From assembly GCA_013360195.1 (NCBI GenBank), contig JABWCQ010000002.1, positions 312,932-376,931 on the forward strand: 64,000 nucleotides of DNA, in the 5' to 3' direction. The stretch's first letter is position 1, and every line of letters begins with the position of its first letter. This DNA is from a bacterium. Lineage in GTDB: Bacteria > Electryoneota > RPQS01. Below, piece by piece: positions 29,101 through 38,244 of the stretch. The notes beneath the pieces are model-generated. The model had not been told where the DNA came from and did not search any database. It saw only the letters and a program-made list of their open reading frames with translations. The position numbers were made by a program, and so were the translations under genes.

Positions 29101-31239
29101 GATACCCAGGTTAGAGCGCTTCCATTTGACTTCACTTTTTACGGTAACACCTTTGACAGTATCACCATTTGTTCAAATGGATGGATTGCGTTTGGGAATT
29201 ATCCTTCAATCACTGACTTCCGGAATTACCGTATGGGAACGCCCATCGGTCCGCCAAATCAGGTTGCTGCATACTGGGATGATCTGCGTGTTTCTGGCGC
29301 CAATGAGAACGTCTATGTCTATTACAACAGTACGGAGGACTACTACGTCATTGAATGGAGAGCGAGAACACTGTGGACGAATGTCGTCGAGACTTTCCAG
29401 ATAATACTTTATGACCCGGCATTCTATCCTTCTGCAACCGGTGACGGCAAGATCAAGGTGCAGTACAATACTGTAAACTTAAGCCCGAACAGCGCTTCGA
29501 ACGACAATGACTATGCGTCCGTCGGAATTCAGAATCAGGACCATTCGATCGGAGTTGATTACTATTTCTGGAACTCGTATGGACCGGGGGCAGCCTCACT
29601 TGTGGCAGGTCGCTCGATTATGTACACGACAGACTCGAACGGTCAACTAAATCCCGTGCTGACGATGTCTTCTCCCAATGGCGGAGAAAGCTACTACCTG
29701 GGCCAGTCTTACAACGTACTTTGGACCAGCGCAGCGATTTCTGGCAACGTCAATGTACAATTGAATCGCAACTATCCAGCCGGGGCGTGGGAAAATCTCT
29801 TCATGAACACGCCAAACGACGGAGTTCAGGCGTGGAATCCAACCGGCGCAGCGACAAACGCGGCGCGTTTAAGAGTTACCGCCGTGGATTTCCCGACTGT
29901 TGGCGATACATCTGACGCCAATTTCACTCTAATTACTCCTACCGTGACGGTCATTCAGCCAAACGGTGGAGAAGTCTGGGCACCAGGAAACATTGGCGAG
30001 ATTGTATGGACATCAACCGGTCTTGGTACCGCGCGTGTTGAATTGAACAGGAACTATCCTGGCGGCGCATGGGAGCAGTTGGTTGCTTCAGCAGCCGATG
30101 GATACTCTTGGCTTATAACCGGACCCTCTACGGCCAATGCGAGGATAAGAGTTACTGGATTGGCATATCCATCAGTTGATGAATCCAACGCAAACTTCAC
30201 CATTGGCCAAACACCGGTGATCAGCCACAAACAGAAGGAAGATCAATCTGCAGGATCGGTTACATTCCTTGCAACATTGATTGATGACAATCCCCTTACA
30301 AACGCTTTCCGAGTGTACTATCGCTTGATTGGTGCGGGTGCATATGACTCGGCAAGCTTTACACCAACTGGCAATCAAGACGAGTTTTCTGCCACCGTCC
30401 CAGGGCTGCTTGACGGAAATTACGAGTACTATCTGCGTGCCGTTGATACGGAGAATTTGGCAGACAGAGAACCCGACAACGGTCACTTGACATTTGAGGT
30501 TGGAGACATTTGCGTTCCATGGATATCTCACGACGACGGTACTGCTGAGAACTACAATTGGGTAGACGGACCTGATTTCGAATGGGCAGTGAGATTCGAT
30601 CCGGGCAATTATCCCTTCAACCTTTGCGCCGCGCAGTATGCCATTAATCCGACTGCACCGACATTGTACAAGGCACCTGTCATTGTCACAGTGTACTTGG
30701 CCGACGGTCCAAGCGGCACACCCGGTACCGTCGTGGTGCGAGATACTACGGGTTCATCAAATGCTGCGGGCGGACTTCCAGCAGGAGCAGCATGGTCGGA
30801 CGTGGTTTTCGGAAGTGTCCCGGTTACTTCTGCTTTCTATGTCAGTGTCAAGAATGTAGAACCAAGAGATTGCCCTGTTGCATTTGGTCTTGACTCCAAT
30901 TCGCCGAGCGGTAATTCTTATTACTACGATGCATGCGATTTGACCTGGCATTCTGAAAGTTCAGGTCTGGAGAACGCCAGAAACGGAAATCGAATGATAC
31001 GGGTGAGTGGATTCAACTTTGACCCGCCGCAAATCACAATTCAATCAAGCGGAAATGACGTGATTTTGAGGTGGGCGTCAACCGGTGCTCCTTATTACCG
31101 CGTGTATTCATCCACGAATCCGTCCGGTCCGTTTAACACGTTCGTTGGCTCAACAGCTGCGTTGAGCTACACGCATACTGGAATTGTCGGGGCACAACCG
31201 CAGAATTTCTACATTGTAGTTTCGTCCGCGACTCCGTAA
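26113..31239 (+). CDS. secreted gingipain-like C25 cysteine peptidase, intact dyad
   Basis: 1708 residues. Signal peptide at 1-26. Propeptide about 60-260; C25 domain about 262-570 with His468 (VFNHRMSWIGE) and Cys505 (SMTCGTGTF). It shares the whole plan of the preceding gene: beta domains, the YEWIEIAPGFGGSG ... CSNGWIAFG ... YWDDL domain (about 950-1160), then PNGGE Ig-like modules (SSPNGGESYYLG and IQPNGGEVWAPG, about 1185-1355), a fibronectin-like segment (about 1360-1460), a DDGTAENYNW ... FEWAVRF domain (about 1470-1635) and the terminal VILRW ... YRVYSS module. The last two modules recur in the nuclease-like protein at 60794. No YPNPF tail. AAAGAGAAG precedes the ATG. Likely an extracellular endopeptidase; specificity (Arg, Lys or other) cannot be read. 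Confidence 0.9.
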   Translation: MLTKVRLISALMLPIICAAMYSISFAANSLSGHSVALNIPPTPSNFWEFAGPQDVHPIPFEVVDPDPQSVHVRFFDPQVRYEETVLDGRTFTAVKIPGEGTTVRQGEPDLPRSTKLIMIGSTGNVAAVVTSSSYTIVSNIDVSPKQPYEGEELENRLDGQNYAMDAEIYSADAWYPESIAVISTPATLRDVRFVSLAVAPIQYNPARRELRVYDNIEVVIENVGGIGENEIQVSPEFISPGFKKLYTRFENFAGSALDELPVLPGKYLIICPDNAINTTEAQRLVDWHRRKGLDASYVTLTQTGNTALSVRNYISNLYTSSGGALEFVCMFGDPGASATYSTPSGDGSTGYDNYLGVLSPSGGDNPDPVPDIAVGRYPSESQSMLQALVTKSINYESNPYTGDPTWYTSTYCAAHTNFINSNPSTKEYTRQIMLQAGMSCPPVQVFTGGISEAQTNGILDDLISVFNHRMSWIGEMDPADLATAPAVGGSGTVGGALPFVYSMTCGTGTFNSAGQTLSEEWLVPPTQTPTSPRGAIGCVGLWGSGTHVPYNNIVDAGAMYGIYALGIQEMGIINISGKLELYKNYQNFVPSAVTNFCYWSNLMGDPGTKIWTKNPYGTTASHAATINRGANNVTVTVTNPLAQNVEGALVCLLKGTETFARGYTGANGQVNLPVATPTTGTMLVTVTKDDQFPYLGSITVNTVSANLAFNTISIDDDNLSGTVGNNDDVLNPGETIDLSINLTNTGSSTTVTGINGTLSSASAGISIINGSRSYSNIAPGASANPTAPFRIGVTSVFNGEPITLYLNLTTDQGPFTVRIDLTPSAPDVLYSSFTFGGPGGNLNPGESGTFTPTITNSGARQILGGDGILRSLDPRVSVTDSVGVFGNINAGSTGNSGGNTFAISISNAMFNGHQTDMQLVVYDDNGFRDSTNFSLTIGTFTSTSPSGPDAYGYYAYDNTESQPAGAASVYEWIEIAPGFGGSGTNLNMSDIAEDDDDTQVRALPFDFTFYGNTFDSITICSNGWIAFGNYPSITDFRNYRMGTPIGPPNQVAAYWDDLRVSGANENVYVYYNSTEDYYVIEWRARTLWTNVVETFQIILYDPAFYPSATGDGKIKVQYNTVNLSPNSASNDNDYASVGIQNQDHSIGVDYYFWNSYGPGAASLVAGRSIMYTTDSNGQLNPVLTMSSPNGGESYYLGQSYNVLWTSAAISGNVNVQLNRNYPAGAWENLFMNTPNDGVQAWNPTGAATNAARLRVTAVDFPTVGDTSDANFTLITPTVTVIQPNGGEVWAPGNIGEIVWTSTGLGTARVELNRNYPGGAWEQLVASAADGYSWLITGPSTANARIRVTGLAYPSVDESNANFTIGQTPVISHKQKEDQSAGSVTFLATLIDDNPLTNAFRVYYRLIGAGAYDSASFTPTGNQDEFSATVPGLLDGNYEYYLRAVDTENLADREPDNGHLTFEVGDICVPWISHDDGTAENYNWVDGPDFEWAVRFDPGNYPFNLCAAQYAINPTAPTLYKAPVIVTVYLADGPSGTPGTVVVRDTTGSSNAAGGLPAGAAWSDVVFGSVPVTSAFYVSVKNVEPRDCPVAFGLDSNSPSGNSYYYDACDLTWHSESSGLENARNGNRMIRVSGFNFDPPQITIQSSGNDVILRWASTGAPYYRVYSSTNPSGPFNTFVGSTAALSYTHTGIVGAQPQNFYIVVSSATP

Positions 31240-31261
31240 ATAGCTCGTCTTACAAATTGAA

Positions 31262-31294
31262 GCGGCACGGTTTTATGACCGTGCCGCTTTTTCT
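31262..31294 (+). terminator. rho-independent terminator after the second tandem C25 gene
   Basis: A perfect 10-bp stem GCGGCACGGT (31262-31271) / ACCGTGCCGC (31278-31287), 6-nt loop, followed by TTTTTCTT. Confidence 0.9.
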
Positions 31295-31303
31295 TGTGAC
31301 CAA

Positions 31304-31335
31304 AAACAAAAGAGTCGCCTTGTTTCGGCGACTCT
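31304..31335 (-). terminator. terminator of the initiator tRNA gene
   Basis: A perfect 9-bp stem AGAGTCGCC (31311-31319) / GGCGACTCT (31327-31335) with a 7-nt loop, followed on the minus strand by TTTGTTTTTG. It sits 8 bp after the tRNA 3' end. Confidence 0.8.
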
Positions 31336-31342
31336 CCTCTTG

Positions 31343-31416
<74 letters not shown>

Positions 31417-31427
31417 ATAAGACTTCA

Positions 31428-31456
31428 AATATATGAGCTATTAGCCGGATTGTCAA
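31428..31456 (-). promoter_or_regulatory. promoter of tRNA-fMet
   Basis: On the minus strand: consensus -35 TTGACA (31456-31451), 17-bp spacer, -10 TATATT (31433-31428). It lies directly after the stop of the CNNM-family gene. Confidence 0.75.
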
Positions 31457-31468
31457 GAACTTCCTTGA

Positions 31469-32710
31469 TCAGGACTCTTCGCGAAAATCGTCAGGAATTC
31501 TCACAAGACAACTCTCAACTCTTCTTGTTGTCGCACTCAGGATTCTTATCGTAACTCCTTTTATATCAATCTGTTCTCCCGGTTTCCCGATGTGACCAAG
31601 ATACTCGGCCAGCAGTCCGGACAACGTCGCATAGTCTCCATCAGGAGGCCTCCAGCCAGTCGCTTCAGCAATATCAGAGAGGTCAGCCAGAGCTGAAATC
31701 AGGAATTTTCCTTCCGCAAGTCTCTTAATTGTCCCGGATTTTGAGGATTCTTCAGTCTCACGGATAGGTCCCACAAGTTCACGAAATAGATCCTTAATGG
31801 TGACAATTCCATCTGTACCGCCATGCTCGTCAACGACGATTGCGGCTGATAGACGCTGAGTCTTGAACTGCTCAAGTAGTTCGACCAGCAATTTGGATTC
31901 AGGCACAAAAGCCGCAGGCCGGAGATAACTTCTGAGGGAGTCCCTGGGTTCAAGAAAGTCCTTTGAATGAAGAAATCCTATGATGTTATCGATAGACTCA
32001 TCATAGACCGGCAATACGCCATGTTTCCGCTCTGCAAATAGACTTAATGCTTCCTGCAGTGATCCTGTGGCAGGTAATGCAATAAGTGCGGGGCGTGGTG
32101 TCATGATGTCTCGGGCACGTACCTCGCGCGCATGCAGGTAGCGGTCGAGAATCTCCGACTCCTTATCCGTGACAGTGCCTTCTCTGCTCGCACGAGACAA
32201 GACTGAGTCGATTTCTCGTCGAAACAGGACGTCGTACGCGTGTTCCGCACGTTCAGCAGATCCGGATCGACTTCGCAGCAGCTTTTCCAACGGAAGAATC
32301 AATACCCTGACGGGGAGAAAAAGCCAATAGAATAGGAACAGTGGCAAGGACAGGTACCTTACGAACGGATTCGCGAACGCAAGTCCCAGTGTTTTCGGTA
32401 TAACTTCTCCAAAAACCAAGACCACAAACGGCGAGACTGCGACTATCCAGACTTCAGAAACTCCCTCACGCTCTGACCAGATCACAAGCAGCGACGAATA
32501 GGCCACCATGACCGCGTTATTACCAACGAGTGAAGTAAAGAGGTAACGTTCCGGTACCCTTGATAGAAACTCTGAGAATCGAACACCGAATTTACGTGCC
32601 TTCTTCCAACTCCCTATGATAATCGCATCGAATGTCGTGAATGCAATCTCGATGGCCGAAAAATAGGCGCTCAAACCAAGTGACAAGAGAACAAGTATCA
32701 GGAGATCCAC
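31469..32710 (-). CDS. CNNM/CorC-family (DUF21-CBS-HlyC) membrane protein
   Basis: 413 residues. N-terminal DUF21 with three to four helices (1-150; AYFSAIEIAFTT and FGEVIPKTLGLAFANP are signature segments), then two CBS domains (about 190-310; ARDIMTPRPALIAL and GFLHSKDF), then the C-terminal CorC_HlyC domain (about 325-405; DYATLSGLLAEYLG, PGEQIDIKGVTIRIL). The family includes Mg2+/Co2+ transport-related proteins and gliding-associated GldE; substrate not determinable here. It starts with GTG at 32710 inside the end of the YigZ gene (13-bp overlap), indicating co-translation. Confidence 0.88.
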   Translation of the reverse strand: MDLLILVLLSLGLSAYFSAIEIAFTTFDAIIIGSWKKARKFGVRFSEFLSRVPERYLFTSLVGNNAVMVAYSSLLVIWSEREGVSEVWIVAVSPFVVLVFGEVIPKTLGLAFANPFVRYLSLPLFLFYWLFLPVRVLILPLEKLLRSRSGSAERAEHAYDVLFRREIDSVLSRASREGTVTDKESEILDRYLHAREVRARDIMTPRPALIALPATGSLQEALSLFAERKHGVLPVYDESIDNIIGFLHSKDFLEPRDSLRSYLRPAAFVPESKLLVELLEQFKTQRLSAAIVVDEHGGTDGIVTIKDLFRELVGPIRETEESSKSGTIKRLAEGKFLISALADLSDIAEATGWRPPDGDYATLSGLLAEYLGHIGKPGEQIDIKGVTIRILSATTRRVESCLVRIPDDFREES

Positions 32711-33324
32711 GAGGAGCCTGCCCGGCCTATCAACTTCCCTGAAGATTGCTCATGCAAGACGGAAATGAACTCATCAGCCTGTTTCCTTCGCAGTCTGACT
32801 CGAAGCTTCTTTCCATTTCCGTCCGGGTCATGTTCGACGAACGCAAAGAATTTCATAGCAAGCTGATAGACGAGTTTCTGTAATTCATAATCAGCTTCGA
32901 CTTCAACAGAAATACCCGTTTTCTTCAGCACACGCGGTGCCGCATCAAGCGCGAGCGAAGCGCACTCACTATAGGCTCTTACCAGGCCACCGGTGCCAAG
33001 CTTCGTTCCTCCAAACCACCTAGTCACAATCACGCCACAGTTTTCGAGGTTGTGTCGTCGGATTTCAAGAAGTATTGGCTGACCGGCGGTACCTTTAGGC
33101 TCTCCTGCATCGCTTTGCATCTGAATTAGATTCTGGTCCTTCCGCTCTATACTCGCCCAGCAGTGGTGAGAAGCATCATGATAGAGCTTCTTTACCGCTT
33201 CAAGTGCAACGTTAATGTTGACCTCATCGTCGAGCGGGAACGCCCTGCCGATGAAGCGGGAGCCCAGCACCCTCGTTTGCGCGGTGCCGGGCCCCGAAAG
33301 AGTCCAGAAATCTTCGGACAGCAT
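32698..33324 (-). CDS. yigZ: YigZ/IMPACT family protein
   Basis: 208 residues, family-typical length. The signature SDAGEPKGTAGQPILLEI is followed by GVIVTRWFGGTKLGTGGLVRAY (about residues 71-117), which defines the UPF0029/IMPACT N-terminal fold. The C-terminal DUF1949-like domain follows (about 135-195). The family is linked to translation control, but its biochemical role in bacteria is not settled. It lies 12 bp after ppdK and overlaps the CNNM-family gene, so it is the middle of a three-gene run. Confidence 0.92.
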   Translation of the reverse strand: MLSEDFWTLSGPGTAQTRVLGSRFIGRAFPLDDEVNINVALEAVKKLYHDASHHCWASIERKDQNLIQMQSDAGEPKGTAGQPILLEIRRHNLENCGVIVTRWFGGTKLGTGGLVRAYSECASLALDAAPRVLKKTGISVEVEADYELQKLVYQLAMKFFAFVEHDPDGNGKKLRVRLRRKQADEFISVLHEQSSGKLIGRAGSSWIS

Positions 33325-33336
33325 TTGACGAAATGT

Positions 33337-36108
33337 TTAGGCTTTTCGATGCATCAGTGTGGCCTGCGCAGCAGCGAGTCTTGCAATGGGAACACGAAAT
33401 GGGCTGCATGAAACGTAATCCAATCCGGCACTATCAAAGAAGATCACAGAAGATGGTTCACCGCCGTGCTCTCCGCAAATGCCGACCTTCAAGTTTGGCC
33501 GCGTTTGTCGACCACGTGAGGTTCCCATTTCGACAAGCTGACCAACTCCGGACTGATCAAGTGTTTCAAATGGGTCAGCTGGCAACAATTGCGACTGCAC
33601 ATAGTAGGGCAGGAATCTGCCCGAGTCATCTCTTGAAAGTCCCATGCAAGTTTGTGTAAGGTCATTCGTGCCAAAACTGAAGAACTCAGCCTGCTGAGCA
33701 ATTTGATCCGCGCAAAGGGCAGCACGTGGAAGCTCAATCATGGTCCCGACTAGGTAGTCTATCTTCACGTCCGCGGCAGCAAAAACTTCTTCAGCAACAC
33801 GGTGAATAACGTCTGACTGTGACTTCAGTTCACCGGGAGTCATAACCAAGGGTACCATTACTTCCGGCTTGACTTCGATTCCCTCCTTTTTCACTTGTAC
33901 AGCAGCAGTAAAAATCGCTCGTGCCTGCATTTCCGTGATTTCGGGATAGACGACACCCAGCCGGCAGCCGCGATGTCCAAGCATTGGATTCATTTCGTGC
34001 AAATCCTCGACCTTCGCAGCAACGTCTTTAGGATTCACTCCAAGCTTCTTCGCCAGATCATTAACCGCCGCGTCTCCGTGTGGAAGAAACTCATGCAGCG
34101 GCGGATCAAGAAGCCTGATGGTTACCGGCAAGCCATTCATGACACGAAATATACCTACAAAATCTTCACGCTGATAGGGTTCAAGTTTGGCAAGGGCCGA
34201 CTTCCGTCCGTCAAGAGTTGATGCTAGAATCATTTCGCGAACTGCGTCAATTCTATTCCCTTCAAAGAACATATGCTCAGTGCGTACAAGGCCAATTCCC
34301 TCCGCCCCGAATGCTACTGCATTTCGGCATTGGTCTGGCTGGTCAGCATTCGTCCTGACTCGCATTCGGCGAATCTTGTCTGCCCAACCCATTAACTTTG
34401 CGTATAGTTGATAGGTTGGAGCATCTTTGGGTTCAAGCGACTTATTGAGTAGCACCTGGATAACTTCAGACGGTTTCGTTGGTATGTTTCCCTTGAACAC
34501 ATCTCCAGTGGAACCGTTGAGCGAGATCCAATCACCTTCCTTAACCGTTACGTTTCCGGCAGTGAAAATGCCTTTTGTGTAATCTATGTGAATGGCCTCA
34601 CATCCCGCGACGCAAACTTTTCCCATTTGGCGCGCAACGAGCGCCGCGTGCGAAGTCATTCCGCCACGCTGCGTCAGAATACCTTGTGCGGCATCCATTC
34701 CGCGAATATCTTCCGGGCTAGTTTCAATACGAGCCAGTATAACTTGCTCCCCTTTCGCCGCCCACGCTTCAGCGTCCGAAGCATGGAAAACAACTCGACC
34801 GGTCGCTGCACCGGGGCCGGCATTAAGCCCGCGAGCAATCGGATTCTCCGTTTTCAGTTTCGCCGTGTCAAAAATGGGGCGGAGAAGTTGATTGAGTGCA
34901 TTGGGATCTACTCTTAGAACCGCTTCCTCCTCAGTAATCAATTTCTCTTCTACCATTTCGACCGCAATACGAATCGCCGCCATTCCGGTTCGCTTGCCGG
35001 CACGACACTGCAGCATCCAGAGTTTGCGATCTTGAATCGTAAACTCTATGTCATTCATGTCCTTGTAGTGTTTTTCAAGTTTCTCCGATATGTCCAGGAG
35101 CTGTTTATAAGACTCTGGCATTGCCTCTTCTAACGACGGGAACTTCGACTTGCGGTCGGATTCGCTAATGCCGTGATTCGCTGCCCACGTCTGAGATGCT
35201 TTCAGACCGACCTGTTGTGGAGTGCGAGTTCCAGCAACAACATCTTCGCCTTGGGCATTTACCAGAAACTCACCATAAAATACTTTTTCGCCCGATGCAG
35301 GGTCTCGTGTAAACGCTACGCCAGTCGCACAATCGCTTCCGAGATTTCCAAACACCATGGCTTGAACGTTTACCGCTGTACCCCAGCTCTCAGGAATCTT
35401 GTTTAAGCGGCGATACACAATCGCACGTTCGTTCATCCAAGATCCGAACACTGCACCAACTGCTCCCCAAAGCTGTTCGAATGGATCATCAGGGAACTCC
35501 ACGCCTTTGCGCTCTTTGATGGCAATCTTGAATTCCGTCACAAGCTCCTTTAGATGTTCCGCGGAGAGCTCTGAATCATACTTGACGCCTGCTTTCGCCT
35601 TCTTTGCCGCAAGCATATCTTCAAAGGGATCATGCTCTTCCTTGGTTTGCGGCTTAAGATCAAGCACAACATCACCGTACATTGCCACAAAACGTCTGTA
35701 TGAGTCGAAAGCAAAACGCGCGTCGCCCGACCTCTTAATGAGACCTTCAACAGTCCGATCATTCAGTCCTAGATTGAGTATTGTATCCATCATGCCCGGC
35801 ATTGAGGCGCGGGCACCGCTGCGAACTGAAACAAGCAGAGGATTTGAGTTGTCTCCAAATTTCGCGCCAGTTAATTTTTCGATGTAAGCAATGCCCTCTT
35901 TTACCTGTGAAGTCAATTCCTTAGGATACGAACGGCCATTGTCATAATAATAGGTGCAGACTTCTGTCGTAATTGTGAAGCCGGGCGGAACTGGAAGTCC
36001 CATGTGATTCATCTCAGCGAGGTTGGCGCCCTTTCCGCCAAGAAGATTCTTCATGTCGGCACGGCCATCTGCCTGACCGTTGCCGAACGTATAGACGTAC
36101 TTACTCAA
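33337..36108 (-). CDS. ppdK: pyruvate, phosphate dikinase
   Basis: 923 residues; bacterial PPDKs are about 870-920. The N-terminal ATP-grasp nucleotide domain begins [21 protein letters not shown]. The phosphohistidine domain has His487 in [15 protein letters not shown], with Thr485 at the position regulated in plant and some bacterial enzymes. The PEP/pyruvate TIM barrel has the C-terminal [15 protein letters not shown] with the active-site Cys. It interconverts pyruvate + ATP + Pi and PEP + AMP + PPi, supporting gluconeogenesis or PPi-linked glycolysis. The start is TTG 36108 with GGAG 8-9 bp upstream. It follows the M1 peptidase gene by 57 bp with a weak hairpin between. Confidence 0.97.
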   Translation of the reverse strand: MSKYVYTFGNGQADGRADMKNLLGGKGANLAEMNHMGLPVPPGFTITTEVCTYYYDNGRSYPKELTSQVKEGIAYIEKLTGAKFGDNSNPLLVSVRSGARASMPGMMDTILNLGLNDRTVEGLIKRSGDARFAFDSYRRFVAMYGDVVLDLKPQTKEEHDPFEDMLAAKKAKAGVKYDSELSAEHLKELVTEFKIAIKERKGVEFPDDPFEQLWGAVGAVFGSWMNERAIVYRRLNKIPESWGTAVNVQAMVFGNLGSDCATGVAFTRDPASGEKVFYGEFLVNAQGEDVVAGTRTPQQVGLKASQTWAANHGISESDRKSKFPSLEEAMPESYKQLLDISEKLEKHYKDMNDIEFTIQDRKLWMLQCRAGKRTGMAAIRIAVEMVEEKLITEEEAVLRVDPNALNQLLRPIFDTAKLKTENPIARGLNAGPGAATGRVVFHASDAEAWAAKGEQVILARIETSPEDIRGMDAAQGILTQRGGMTSHAALVARQMGKVCVAGCEAIHIDYTKGIFTAGNVTVKEGDWISLNGSTGDVFKGNIPTKPSEVIQVLLNKSLEPKDAPTYQLYAKLMGWADKIRRMRVRTNADQPDQCRNAVAFGAEGIGLVRTEHMFFEGNRIDAVREMILASTLDGRKSALAKLEPYQREDFVGIFRVMNGLPVTIRLLDPPLHEFLPHGDAAVNDLAKKLGVNPKDVAAKVEDLHEMNPMLGHRGCRLGVVYPEITEMQARAIFTAAVQVKKEGIEVKPEVMVPLVMTPGELKSQSDVIHRVAEEVFAAADVKIDYLVGTMIELPRAALCADQIAQQAEFFSFGTNDLTQTCMGLSRDDSGRFLPYYVQSQLLPADPFETLDQSGVGQLVEMGTSRGRQTRPNLKVGICGEHGGEPSSVIFFDSAGLDYVSCSPFRVPIARLAAAQATLMHRKA

Positions 36109-36126
36109 AATTGATCTCCAAAGGTG

Positions 36127-36155
36127 TAATAAGAATGAGACGAGAGACCGTCTCA
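36127..36155 (-). terminator. weak terminator-like hairpin after the M1 peptidase gene
   Basis: A 7-bp stem TGAGACG (36136-36142) / CGTCTCA (36149-36155) with a 6-nt loop, followed on the minus strand by TTCTTATT. It may attenuate rather than stop transcription into ppdK. Confidence 0.45.
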
Positions 36156-36165
36156 GGAATAGAGG

Positions 36166-38106
36166 CTATTTCAAGAGCACAGCTTTTACCGTGCGCGTAG
36201 CGGTTTGTGTTGACAGTTGGATCACATAGACTCCTGAGGCTTGATGTTCAGCGTTCCAAACAAGCGTGTTCGAGCCGGCTGACGCCAAGGCAGTCTTCTC
36301 GACGGCAAGCTGTCCTTGCACGTTGTAGGCGCGCATGGTTACAGGTTGCGGGCGCGGAGACTCGTAGGAAACAGTCAGGGTCGGATTAAATGGATTTGGG
36401 TAGGCGGAAGATATCTCGAAATCACTCGGTCTTACCGCGTCATTTGCCGATACGTTCGGGAAGTAGTGCAAAGTCTTCAGTATCCATCCCCTCGGATCAA
36501 GTGAAACTGAATCGAAGGGAACATCCGGATCATAAGAAGCCAGCTCGGGATTTACCCAAACAGTATCTGTGCTTGTAAGCTGATCGCCTGACCAAAACTC
36601 GATTTCGACAGGCATACTGAATTGTGTTCCAGACTGCGACTGAGTCAACGAGAACGTATTGGTGGGTTCCAAGATAATATCGAACTGTGGATACCCCGTT
36701 CCTTCAAAGACCCACTCATCGAAAAACCACTGCAATGTCGAGTCGTAGTGGGATTCGCAGACTGACTGAAACTCGACAGTCGTTGCATTGGCAAAGGCGA
36801 ATTGCTGCCCGTAGTCTCGAAGTGAGCTGAAAAACAATGAATCACCCATTACCCAACGCAGCATGTGCAGCACACATGCACCCTTTTCATAGACAATAGC
36901 CCCCCAATAATAATCCGGGTCGTAGATCGTCGAAGCATTTCCGGCATTGCGGGCAGCAGGCTGCAGATCAGTGCGCACGTAATTCCGGAACTCCTCTTCC
37001 CCTCTCACCCATTCCATTCCCAATGCCTCACAATATGTTGCAAAGCCTTCGTTGAGCCACAGGTCCCGCCAATCTGCAACCGTAACCCAGTTCCCCCACC
37101 AGTGATGAGATAACTCATGAAACAAGAGCCAGTCATATGTACGGCCATTAACTACTGCCGCATCATAGTGCGACACGCATGTTGCGTGCTCCATATCACC
37201 AATGCGGGTCATGTTGTAGCCAAACCGTTCAAAGACGTAAGGACCAAAGTGCGCCGCAAATGCATCCAAACACTGTGGAACCGGCTCGAAGTGAATTTGC
37301 GCTTGAGTCCAACGCGATGGATACACGAAATTCTCAATGACCGGATTGCTGTCCCGCTGTGTCATTATCTCATACTCAGAGACTGACACGAACAAGAGAT
37401 ATGTTGAGACCGGCTGGTCAAGTCGATAGTGCCAAATAGACGTACCATCCGGATTCGCAACAGAATCAAGCCGGATACCCGCACTCACACCGACCCGATC
37501 TTGCGGAACACGCAGCCACGCTTCCCAAAGGACTTTGTCTGTGGGATCTGCGAAGCAAGGAAGCCACGAGTAGTTCGCTGGCGGCGGTTCGAGGTCAAGT
37601 CCATCACCCATCGAGTAGCAGATCTGCGGTCTCCACCCTGACGCTTGTCCAAATCTCATACCCCCCCACGAGTCTATGATTGCTGGTGTGCCGCGATAGT
37701 AAATCGTAACGTCAACTGTATCCCCAATAGCCATCTCTGGCGAAAGAAAAATCTGCACGGAATCCAGCCCATCGCGCCGCACGCTATCTACATCATGTGT
37801 TGTGCTGGTGACCGAATCGATCTCTAAGCTGGCAACCAACCGCAAGTCGAGTTGGTTCAGGCTTACTTCATCAATCGCAATCAGTAGTCTGGCATTACCA
37901 GATATGAGGGAGTTTACCAAATCATAGTCGAGGTCCGACCAGATTTTCAATGCGTTAAATTGGTGCAGTGTATCATCCAGTATTCGTTCTCTTGGTTGGC
38001 GACAGCCAAGCAAGCCAGATTTCTCCGGTTCCACGTCAGTTTGAAGGAAACGCGGATAACCGGCGAATAAGAGAGATGGAATTAAAGTTATTAAAAATAA
38101 ATACAT
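36166..38106 (-). CDS. secreted M1-family metallopeptidase with T9SS-type sorting tail
   Basis: 646 residues. Signal peptide at 1-15 (short hydrophobic LFLITLIPSLLFAG). M1 core: His330, Glu331 and His334 in FHELSHHWWGN, with the third zinc ligand Glu353 in LNEGFATY (HExxH-18-E). The exopeptidase motif reads GDMEH (about 303-307) in place of GAMEN. The tail (about 560-646) carries SSAYPNPFNPTLTVSYES and SGVYVIQL, the type A sorting / FlgD-Ig-like domain. It probably trims peptides on the cell surface or outside. No clear Shine-Dalgarno precedes the ATG. The gene stands upstream of ppdK on the same strand. Confidence 0.92.
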   Translation of the reverse strand: MYLFLITLIPSLLFAGYPRFLQTDVEPEKSGLLGCRQPRERILDDTLHQFNALKIWSDLDYDLVNSLISGNARLLIAIDEVSLNQLDLRLVASLEIDSVTSTTHDVDSVRRDGLDSVQIFLSPEMAIGDTVDVTIYYRGTPAIIDSWGGMRFGQASGWRPQICYSMGDGLDLEPPPANYSWLPCFADPTDKVLWEAWLRVPQDRVGVSAGIRLDSVANPDGTSIWHYRLDQPVSTYLLFVSVSEYEIMTQRDSNPVIENFVYPSRWTQAQIHFEPVPQCLDAFAAHFGPYVFERFGYNMTRIGDMEHATCVSHYDAAVVNGRTYDWLLFHELSHHWWGNWVTVADWRDLWLNEGFATYCEALGMEWVRGEEEFRNYVRTDLQPAARNAGNASTIYDPDYYWGAIVYEKGACVLHMLRWVMGDSLFFSSLRDYGQQFAFANATTVEFQSVCESHYDSTLQWFFDEWVFEGTGYPQFDIILEPTNTFSLTQSQSGTQFSMPVEIEFWSGDQLTSTDTVWVNPELASYDPDVPFDSVSLDPRGWILKTLHYFPNVSANDAVRPSDFEISSAYPNPFNPTLTVSYESPRPQPVTMRAYNVQGQLAVEKTALASAGSNTLVWNAEHQASGVYVIQLSTQTATRTVKAVLLK

Positions 38107-38192
38107 AGAACGAACAACGGAAAAGCTGCAATTGAAGAAAATTACTAGTTTCTAAGCGAAGATGCAACAAGTCATAAACGAGACAAAAGCAC

Positions 38193-38215
38193 AAAAGGCT
38201 CGAATAGAGCCTTTT
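38193..38215 (-). terminator. terminator after the fourth C25 gene
   Basis: A perfect 9-bp stem AAAAGGCTC (38193-38201) / GAGCCTTTT (38207-38215), loop GAATA. It lies 30 bp beyond the stop codon at 38245. Confidence 0.7.
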
Positions 38216-38244
38216 CTAGTGCAGAGGCAGACTTCTGGCCGCTG

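Noticed and set aside
36166-38106. GDMEH in place of the M1 GAMEN motif as a sign of inactivity
   Set aside because: GxMEH variants are known in Bacteroidetes-type M1 peptidases, and the zinc site is intact.
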